Source of the DNA: Ignelater luminosus
Lineage: Eukaryota; Arthropoda; Insecta; Coleoptera; Elateridae
Assembly (NCBI GenBank): GCA_011009095.1
Contig: VTPC01089954.1
Location: 709,742 to 773,741 of the forward strand
Length of the DNA: 64,000 bases
Direction of reading: 5' to 3'
This document shows, piece by piece, positions 62,301-64,000 of the stretch (position 1 is its first letter; each line of letters begins with the position of its first letter). Position numbers and translations under genes: made by a program. The notes below the pieces were generated by a model. That model was given only the letters and a program-made list of their open reading frames with translations, made no database searches and had not been told where the DNA came from.

Positions 62301-63943
62301 TCAAATTGACTTTTCACTGTCTAGGGCATACATGGACATGGAGCTGAATTGGCTTCTATAAAGACAAATCTATAAGCAAAAACTATCTTTAGAGCAGATA
62401 TCTAATCAAAATAATTTAGTTTTGATAGTCAACCTTATAGAATATATAAACATGTTTTGTTGTATATAGGAGCAAATTCAACCAATTTGCCCTAAGTATA
62501 ATCTAGATATAGAATTTCGACTAAAAAACGATAAAGAAGATCGCTCATAGCCAACTTGTGATCTTTTTTCCCTGATTTTTAGTGGAAGACCTATTTTTGT
62601 CCTTCTGTCCTCCTGTCTATAACGTAACTAGACTGGTGGATTGGGTATCAATTTTGGCCAAGAGTAGATTTTTGAAAACTTTTTATTTTGAATTAACAAA
62701 AATACAACTTTATCTAGAGAAATACTTAACATAGTTTTGTTAGAAATCTGTTAAGAACAATATCAAATCGTAATTATGTATTAAAATCAAATACTCAAAG
62801 CTTGACCACCAGTAATATTTCTTAGGTGGTCTTTTGAAACATTAATCAGGGAATAGAAAAAAAGAAAATTACTATAGCAGAACTTAACGACGCGACGTAG
62901 GTGCTTTTGTGCGCGAATAAGCTGTGCGTAAAGATTTAACAGCTTAGAGAGCCCCTAAAAATTTACATAGAGTAATCTTTGATTTTTGATACGGGGTAAT
63001 AAATGTAATCAGCTTTAGTTTCATATCTTGCACTGTTTCTACAATAGTGATATTTTCTAACCTTTAGATTCTAAACCAGGTTTTTATTTTGTTTATTGGA
63101 CTTATGAATGGCATATTAATAAGATCTTTTACGTAGATACCTGTAGGTTTAACAAAGTTTATTATTAAATGTTTTTGTTTGCTTTTTCTTGGTTCTTACT
63201 TCTAGTAGGTGTGCCTGTGCATAGTCGATTTTGTTTATAACATACATAAAAGAATAGTAGTCTATTGATGGTTTGTTTCAAAAATTTAATTTAATATCTG
63301 CCATTTATAGCGAACTATCGTTTGGATTTGCTTTGTTTTTATGTATACGTCATGCGGTGCCTCTTAGGTCTTCATCAGCTTTATCATAATGATGCAAAAC
63401 AAAGAAGAAAAGATTTTCTAAATTTGAGTATGTAATCCATCGTTTTCTGTGAACAAAATTATTGTGTCTGGGTTTTTTTCATGAGATTAAAGCTTGTCAT
63501 TCAATACCTACGAGATTACAACATCAATCTTTTGCAAGCTTTGATAATGACATGTATAAACTTTTGTCGTTTATGATTAGATATTTTTGGGCATAGCAAT
63601 AATTCTTGAGATTGCATAACTTTTATCTTGGTCTACAAAAAATAAAAATCACAATAAATGATAATTTATCATTATCATAATTATCATCCCACATTTCTTC
63701 AAATAGGGATGTAATATTGATTTCCCTTAACTTTCAAATAACGATCTCTTGTTGGACTTTGAAGAAACAATATTATATTTTTCTTATAGGTTACTGATGG
63801 AAGTGAGCAAGATGCTCAAGCAAGTCAAACACCTCCTGTAAACAGACGTTTTCTACCATTATTCCGCAATCCGCATTTTTATAATATTCCAGTAAATACC
63901 AACCACAGTGCTGTGCATGTACCAAGCAACGTTTATGAAAGAT
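59382..63943 (+). CDS. Voltage-gated calcium channel alpha-2/delta subunit, 5' exons (partial)
   Basis: Six exons: 59382-59503, 59739-59820, 60013-60117, 60182-60316, 60383-60592 and 63790-63943. Splice phases agree throughout, giving 269 complete residues before the window ends. Residues 1-25 are a signal peptide ending CLA|QE. The VWA-N region follows: NWAEKLGGELWHFGELVTRR, DALLKDMAEKIKKMMDDKV, AAVERIMEVAENKAV and FDYYNAKNLFN. Exon 6 gives HFYNIPVNTNHSAVHVPSNV, the conserved stretch leading to the VWA domain; VWA, Cache and delta parts lie beyond the edge. These extracellular, membrane-anchored proteins bind the pore-forming alpha-1 subunit of presynaptic calcium channels and raise surface expression; Drosophila has three (stj, stol and CG4587), and I cannot say which this matches. 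Exon 5 is an unusual insert (see its entry). Intron 5 holds an antisense mariner. Confidence 0.9.
60383..60592 (+). other. Symmetrical 70-residue cassette exon of the alpha-2/delta gene
   Basis: The 210-base exon is phase 0 at both ends, so it could be skipped without changing the frame. It encodes a hydrophilic Gly/Asn/Tyr/Glu-rich segment (NPENEYGHGDYQGGMDSYRG, NSGGSKYNYQQDQS) lying between the VWA-N block and the conserved NIPVN stretch. In vertebrate alpha-2/delta proteins as I recall them the linker here is much shorter. Its last bases, GAAATAGAG|GTAATA, nearly repeat the end of exon 4 (GAAATAGAG|GTAGTA), both encoding EIE. Confidence 0.75.
61007..62240 (-). mobile_element. Dead mariner-type transposon in intron 5 of the alpha-2/delta gene
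   Basis: The minus strand carries a broken transposase from MKKLVESSLASFMKVRQQGK (62076) to VYENG (61223). It has a helix-turn-helix (VIARRTIYDVISRIENEDLL), the first catalytic region VVHDDESYFSFDG, CINQEVYLKECI, the second region VFQPNMASSHYAKDT and VPQLRPIERFWYQLKQKVY; further C-terminal sequence (EHFHTLMERIKRKGSR) follows in another frame. The second catalytic aspartate is Asn. There are several frameshifts and one internal stop. The ends look like inverted repeats: left AAAAACCTGGACAACC at 61013, right TTTGTCTAGTTTTTCAA at 62215 on the plus strand. These are weak, so the limits are approximate. It lies antisense to the host gene. Confidence 0.8.
62241..63789 (+). other. Remainder of intron 5 of the alpha-2/delta gene
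   Basis: No coding sequence was seen before the acceptor TTCTTATAG at 63781-63789. It contains another GACGCGACGT word at about 62888. Confidence 0.6.
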
Positions 63944-64000
63944 GTGAGTTTATAACTAGTAACGTATTTAACAGAAGAGACTAATTTTGTATTGTTTGCA

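Overview
The window is AT-rich nuclear DNA from an insect, possibly a beetle, though the order cannot be fixed from sequence alone. Coding exons are short, have GT..AG introns and lie far apart. Most of the window is non-coding sequence littered with decayed transposons (LINE, gypsy-type LTR, several Tc1/mariner groups, a tRNA-like SINE). There is nothing bacterial: no operons, ribosome binding sites or CRISPR arrays.

Three protein-coding genes can be supported. All are on the + strand in the right-hand 12.5 kb. They are: the last two exons of a secreted protein resembling somatomedin-B/thrombospondin (SBSPON-like) proteins (51625-51983); a complete three-exon TMEM64-like VTT-domain membrane protein of 273 residues (53389-54326); and the first six exons of a voltage-gated calcium channel alpha-2/delta subunit (59382-63943, running off the right edge). 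The alpha-2/delta gene has a signal peptide, the conserved VWA-N region and an unusual 70-residue symmetrical cassette exon. Its 3.2 kb fifth intron carries a dead antisense mariner. The three genes share no evident pathway.

The left 51 kb has no gene I can name. It holds two candidate orphan first exons, one with a TATA box at 16515 and one in a GC-richer block at 37016. Several GC-richer islands (about 5.9-7.0, 15.2-15.5 and 45.2-45.8 kb) look like regulatory DNA but were not tested. Mobile DNA includes a Jockey-type LINE fragment (4.2-5.1 kb), a 250-bp tandem duplication (8.85-9.42 kb), a SINE head (9.86 kb), three related mariner pseudogenes all on the minus strand (11.2, 27.9 and 61.0 kb) and a gypsy pol remnant. 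That remnant is split at its reverse-transcriptase active site by a 1445-bp mariner-like element with intact TA duplications (41.6-43.1 kb). There is also an internally deleted element with arms of about 200 bp (55.75-56.56 kb).

The most striking structural point is at 17.5-21.5 kb. Two nearly identical 1.8 kb LINE copies flank a 325-base N gap. The first copy ends inside the terminal repeat of another transposon at a TA, and the second copy shows the same site empty. The simplest reading is two alleles assembled in tandem, not a real duplication. I found no convincing new biological system; the most checkable leads are this locus, the alpha-2/delta cassette exon and two pre-miRNA-sized hairpins.
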